DNA from: Siphlonurus alternatus
Taxonomy: Eukaryota; Arthropoda; Insecta; Ephemeroptera; Siphlonuridae
Assembly (NCBI GenBank): GCA_949825025.1
Contig: OX463786.1
Location: 21,253,085-21,317,084, forward strand
Direction of reading: 5' to 3'
Length of the DNA: 64,000 nucleotides
Of the stretch, positions 59,326 to 64,000 are shown one piece after another. Every line of letters starts with the position of its first letter. The first letter of the stretch is position 1. A program made the position numbers and the translations under genes. The notes under the pieces are model-generated. The model searched no databases, was not told where the DNA came from, and saw only the letters and a list, made by a program, of their open reading frames with translations.

Positions 59326-60754
59326 AAGTAATTATTGTATTGATAAATGAATAATATTAAAACGTGAGATACACTTAAATATTAAAATCTACTTATCTAT
59401 TGTTAAGTATTTGAAATATAATATTTGTAATGAAGGAAGACCAAGAAAGGCGGGAGATTTGAACGCTTCAAGCTACCCACGTATCTACAGAATTGGCACG
59501 AGCTAAGAACTACAACCCACACGGACGACTACCCACACTTATTTAAAGATAAAAAAAAAAAAAAAGTGGTCGCTTGAGTGACCACATCTTTGAACAGCCA
59601 ATTGAGATGAAGCTTTTGTATTCGGCACGTGCCTGTTTTACCCAATCAAATCAATCTTCAATGACGTCACAATACTATATAGAGTAATACTCCAGGATTA
59701 ACACTTTTTTTTCATTTAGGTATAATAATTTATGAATGTATTTTTTTTTTCTGCTTGTTACTGGTTTTAATTTACTATGTTAAAGTGAATTGTAATGTAT
59801 GGAGTCTTATTTTAAATATAATGAAGACTTTTTTCAGTTTTTCATTTAATTTAGTGATGTATAATTAATTAAATGTTTTAATTAAAAAATCTGAAGTTGT
59901 AATAATAAGATCTCGTTTATTAATTTTTCCTGCAAAAAAAGTTATAAAATAATTGTCAATATAGGCCCTATATAAATGTATATATTATACTCATAAATGA
60001 TTGAAACAATGCAAAATTAAAAACAATTTTTATTAATTTTCAAATAATTCAATATTAAATTGTAATTTTTATGCAAAATGCACACTTTCATTTTGCCATA
60101 TATGCGGTTTTACCTTTAATTTTAAAATAATTCCAAAATTCCAATGTTATACTATATAATAACGAATAACGATTTAGACAATTCATATTTAACTTTTTAA
60201 TAATTTCATGATAAAAAAAATGCAGTTGAAAATGGTTAAAAAAAAATGGTTCATAAAATAATAAATTATACTTCAAATCTAATCTAATAACAAATAGAAG
60301 CACATGCAATGAAGTAATATTTCAAAATTTATTTTAAAAATTAAATCAAACTAAAAACAAATGTTTTTTGAAGTATTTAAATTTGTATATATTTTGTTAA
60401 TATTAAAAATTGCAATGATAAAACGTACTTTTTTAGCCAAAAATCACAGAAAAAAATCTTCATTTTTTTTTACCTATCAGGACATACAATTTTTAATTTA
60501 AACTATTTTATAAACAAAATAGTGCAACAACAATTACGAGTAATGATTCCTTCAAAATAATTGCCCATCATCGGCATATATACGTCGTTGTAAAAGATGT
60601 ACAAAATATTATATACCTGTAATATACTATGATAAATAAATAACTATCAATTAATAAATATGTCTTCTAAATTATGGGTCTATACCGTCCATATCAGATA
60701 CATAAAAAAACTAGTTTTTAAGTTACTAATTAGAAACTTGAAATCAAAAAGGAT
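59326..60754. other. No gene recognised
   Basis: 59430-59690 has mixed composition, including TTACCCAATCAAATCAATCT and ATGACGTCACAATA, without an open frame. The rest is AT-rich. Confidence 0.4.
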
Positions 60755-61080
60755 ATTGGACAACCTACATGAAAATTTTTCATTGCAGAAATGAATAGAG
60801 GGCACCAAATTATGATAATTTTAATTTTTTTCAGATTTTTTTTTGAGACCCGGAATTATTTTTAAATAATTATTAAAAGTTCTGTAAGTTAAGTTGGCAC
60901 TCCTGAATCCTTAATAAAAAGGATAGGACCGAGACGCCTCCAGGGGGCGTGGCCGCATTTTCAATAATTATTTAAAAATAGTTCTGGGGTTCAAAAAAAT
61001 CTGAAAAAATTCAGAGTATCATAATTTGGTATCCTCTATTCATTTCTGCAATAAAAAAATTTTCATGCTGGTTGTCCATT
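60755..61080. mobile_element. AATGG-type MITE, subfamily B, copy 3
   Basis: ATTGGACAACCTACATGAAA and TTCATGCTGGTTGTCCATT end it. The centre AGGCGTGG-like block (GCCTCCAGGGGGCGTGGCCG) is inverted relative to 9487-9830. Confidence 0.88.
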
Positions 61081-61373
61081 CCAAAATTTCAGTGTATTTA
61101 ATTTATTCTTCCATCTTGTCATTGTCAACGTTATAATACATCAATAACAACATACAAGCCAAGGTCGTATTCAATGGCTACTATATTACCATGCTGACTT
61201 TGCTAAGCAAATTAGCATACACCGTCTCAAGTATGACATCACTGCATGCAAGGTGTTGTGCATACAACTGAAATGGTGTTGTTCACGTTGTCACTATATC
61301 AAATATAATGTCATCGTAAATAGACGTACAGTGTGCTTACTTGAAAATTTTACATCAAGAAATTATTTGTAAC
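61081..61373. other. Unrecognised sequence
   Basis: It has near-average composition with no open frame or repeat terminus. Confidence 0.35.
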
Positions 61374-61430
61374 AATGGACAACCTGTGTGAAAAATTTTT
61401 ATAGCAGAAATGAATAGTGGGCACTACAAT
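61374..61430. mobile_element. AATGG-type MITE, left-end fragment
   Basis: AATGGACAACCTGTGTGAAA and AGCAGAAATGAATAGTGGGC match subfamily B's first 50 bp only. Confidence 0.6.
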
Positions 61431-61493
61431 GGGCATGGACATCCCTGATATCCATGCACCCATTCGATGACTTGCCTGCCTTTATACCTTTAA

Positions 61494-61852
61494 GGGTAAG
61501 AAAACGCAAAATAAATCCCTCACACGAAAATTATGAAAAAAATTTAAAATGTTCTCCTCTACACCCTTTATCAGTACCTAAAATATCAGGTATAAAAATA
61601 AGAGGGAGTTTTTTAGTTTTGATTTTTTAACATGCAGAAATATAAGAAACTTCCATGTTAAATTAGTCAACTTTAAAAATTAATAACTAAAAAACTAGAT
61701 ACTATTTGTATACCTGATATTTTAGCTACTGATAGGGGGTGTAGATAGAGATTGTAGAGGAGAACATTTTTTTTTTTTTTTTTTTTCATAATTTTCTTGT
61801 GATTGATTTTTTTTTTTTTTTTTTTTTTTAATTGGTGGCGTTATCTTACCCT
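61494..61852. mobile_element. TTAA-flanked palindromic MITE, family C, copy 5
   Basis: TTAA lies at 61490-61493 and 61853-61856. The mirrored arms are worn and contain two expanded poly-T tracts at about 61770-61830 plus a small duplication (TGTAGATAGAGATTGTAGAG). Confidence 0.85.
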
Positions 61853-61944
61853 TTAACTCCCTATTACATTAGGTGAAGTGCTCAGGATGTTGCAAAAGTA
61901 TATTGGGTAAACGATACTTGAAATTGTTTATAATTTTAATATCT

Positions 61945-61992
61945 GGTTGGTTGGTATTTTGGGGCACATTTTGGTCATGTATGCCCCCAATT
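61945..61992. repeat. Dispersed repeat N, copy 2
   Basis: TTGGTTGGTATTTTGGGGCA then CATTTTGGTCATGTATGCCC CC matches 50876-50930. Confidence 0.55.
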
Positions 61993-62761
61993 TTTTTTTA
62001 TTTATTTTTTTTTTAATATCTATTTGACATTAACTAACAAACATTTTGCTTTATATTCAGTAAACGCAACGGGGAACGAAGCAAACGACAATTAAATTCA
62101 ATTTCATCAATTGATCTTAAAGACAACCAAGGTGCAAGTATTATTAATAAAAATTCAAATTATTATAATTTTTCTACTTTAAAATTTAAATTGTTTAATA
62201 TTTATAATTATTTAGTTATGCATATTTTTTTTTAAAATATTGAAATATCTTCAATTTATTTATAAAATATAGTATTTTTTATGAATTTAAACAAAATTTA
62301 AAGTGAAAATTAGTTTTATAATTGTGCTACTGAGTATACTGTATTAAAATAATTACACTTATTAAATCAATTATTAAAAAGGAGCAATAACAATCTACAA
62401 ACTTTTGATTGTAGGAGCTTATGAAAATGGATGATTTTATTTTAATCATTTTACAAGACACCTGTTGATAATATACGAAATTTGATCTGAGGGGACTGAA
62501 TAATGACACTAATTCTCATGTACTTTTGTTACAGAGGGTACATGGATGTTAATTTGCACTCAGGTGTTAAAATGTGCACGTGATGAGTGAATACCTGGGA
62601 CCGACTTGATTGTTAAAGTAAGTTGTACGTCATAAATATTTGATGTTCAACATGAAATGTAATTATCTGGACCGGTTGCTGCTTAATTGAAAGTTTGTAC
62701 TTATCTACTGTAATTATATATTTTGAAATCTTAATCTTCATAAATTATACCGTGAGTGCAT
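61993..62761. other. No gene recognised
   Basis: AT-rich; 62510-62700 is slightly less so, with no supported frame. Confidence 0.4.
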
Positions 62762-63010
62762 TATATCAGGTTATCGATAAGGTCACCGAAGTTAAGCGTA
62801 ATCAGTAACTGGATAGGTGACCGTTTCAAGTAAAAATTAAGTTCCTATCTTCCTAGGATAATTCATTTCGTTATCCACCCCTATGCAATTATGTGTGTGG
62901 TTCCATATATATATATACTTTGGATGGACATACGTGATAAAATGTTGAGGTGTCCATACTGACTAAGGTTTTCTACGGTTCCCTCAGTCTTAACTCAGCA
63001 TTTCATGTAA
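62762..63010 (+). mobile_element. 5S-headed SINE, type I, decayed copy
   Basis: Head: AAGGTCACCGAAGTTAAGCG, AGTAACTGGATAGGTGACCG. Body: TTATGTGTGTGGTTCC interrupted by a short (TA)n. Core: TGACTAAGGTTTTCTACGGT then TCCCTCAGTC. It is colinear with 11325-11570. Confidence 0.85.
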
Positions 63011-63243
63011 GATCTACATAATTTTTTAAGCTACATAGAAAAATTAGAGAAAAAAATGCATTATATATACTTTTATCATATATTATTTATCAAATTTTAC
63101 AAAAAAAATCAAAATGGAAATTAAGCTCTTCATTGTAATACAAAATCTTGAAACTTATACAAATTTAAACAAAAAGCCAATAAAAATGCAGAAATAAATT
63201 ACATGCATATTTTTAGAAAAAGAAAAAAATGACACACCTTTAA

Positions 63244-63539
63244 GGTAGAGATAACATGCCCAATGTTAAAAAAAATCCCATTCATAAAAATTATGAAAAA
63301 AATTTAGAATGTTCTCCTTAACATACCTTATCAGTAGGTAAAATATCAGGCATAAAAAAACGAGCTAGTTTTCGAGTTATTAATTAGTCAACTTTTAAAA
63401 ATTAATAACTCAAAAAAGCTCATTTTTGTATACCTGATATTTTACCTACTGATAAGGTATGTTAAGGAGAACATTCTAAATTTTTTTCATAATTTTTATA
63501 AATGGGATTTTTATTAACATTGGGCGTGTTATCTCTACC
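63244..63539. mobile_element. TTAA-flanked palindromic MITE, family C, copy 6
   Basis: TTAA lies at 63240-63243 and 63540-63543. It ends GGTAGAGATAACATGCCCAA and its inverse, so its termini are those of family D while its arms (TATCAGTAGGTAAAATATCA, GAGCTAGTTTTCGAGTTATT) are family C. Confidence 0.88.
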
Positions 63540-63543
63540 TTAA

Positions 63544-63848
63544 TTTATCGAAAGAGATGATGAAATTTAATTGTAGAATCTCGTTAAGTAATTTACTATC
63601 TTTACAAATGGTCAGTGTCAGTGCACGTAGAAAAAACTGAACCACTTTGAATGAACGCATCAAAGAAGTAATGGTTGTATTACTGAGGAGGACTATATTA
63701 AAATAGGCTTCGTTTAGAATACTAATGAAACTCTTCAAGATGAATGAATGAATTATGTCCGTGACTGCTCTTTTGTGACGAGCCGGTACTCCATTCATGT
63801 GACACCTGGTCAGACTTTTTAATGTTATAGAAGATGGAGAAGGTAGCA
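63544..63848. other. Unrecognised segment between MITE family C and D copies
   Basis: It holds a minus-strand 104-residue open frame (63849-63535) with no family motif I know. Composition is near average for the window. It could be transposon-derived. Confidence 0.3.
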
Positions 63849-63905
63849 TGGATCAGCTGATCGATATACTTCCATTTGATTAACATGTAAACCTTAGCAG
63901 ACATA
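63849..63905. mobile_element. MITE family D fragment
   Basis: GATCAGCTGATCGATATACT then TCCATTTGATTAACATGTAA ACCTTAGC matches the left arm of 48506-48790. The outer terminus is missing. Confidence 0.6.
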
Positions 63906-64000
63906 AAAATTTGAGACAGATTTTAGTGAGCACATTATAAAAAAGTTAAAAACAATTGAAAACCAATTTTTCTCAATTTTTTAGTTTAGCTTTCCAAGCC

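Noticed and set aside
63535..63904. Coding exon at the right edge (104-residue open frame)
   Set aside because: No recognisable domain, squeezed between two MITE fragments, and no convincing splice sites.

Overview
The window is AT-rich eukaryotic DNA, with long A/T runs, microsatellites, short non-autonomous transposons and one split gene. The SINEs carry a central block built around TTTCCATGGTTTCCTCAGTC followed by GCGAATGCTGGGATGG, with heads derived from 5S rRNA or tRNA. From memory such blocks are common in arthropod SINEs. Together with the NRBF2-type gene, this suggests an arthropod, probably an insect and possibly a hemipteran. The species cannot be named from the sequence.

One protein-coding gene can be assembled with confidence: a four-exon, minus-strand homologue of NRBF2, the MIT-domain subunit of the autophagy PI3-kinase complex. 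Its coding sequence runs from 8490 down to 1466. All three introns have GT-AG ends, the phases fit exactly, and the product is 301 residues. The introns carry MITEs, a tRNA-like SINE and a 30-bp-stem hairpin just upstream of exon 2. A 664-bp TTAA-flanked MITE with about 300-bp arms starts 118 bp past the stop codon.

The rest of the window (about 8.6-64 kb) has no gene I can support and is a mosaic of repeats. (1) Two 5S-headed SINE types and a tRNA-headed SINE share a core, and two of them share a tail motif. (2) A family of palindromic MITEs has AATGG(A/G) ends and the subterminal motif CAGATTTTTT..AG..CGGGAACTA. (3) TTAA-flanked palindromic MITEs begin with (TTAA)GGGTAAGGTAACG or (TTAA)GGTAGAGATAAC. 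(4) MITEs with GGGGCATTCACAAAG ends show 3-bp target duplications. (5) Single Tigger/pogo-like and hAT-like MITEs are present. (6) A 167-bp tandem satellite of six units directly abuts the 5' end of a SINE. (7) A decayed zinc-finger-like tandem array lies at about 26.7-27.0 kb. (8) Microsatellites are (TAAA)n, (GA)n and (TC)n. About two dozen palindromic TGACGTCA (CRE) sites are present, mostly carried by MITEs and the satellite.

Most short open frames elsewhere fall inside these repeats (for example the GA and TAAA runs, the SINEs and the satellite) and are not treated as genes.
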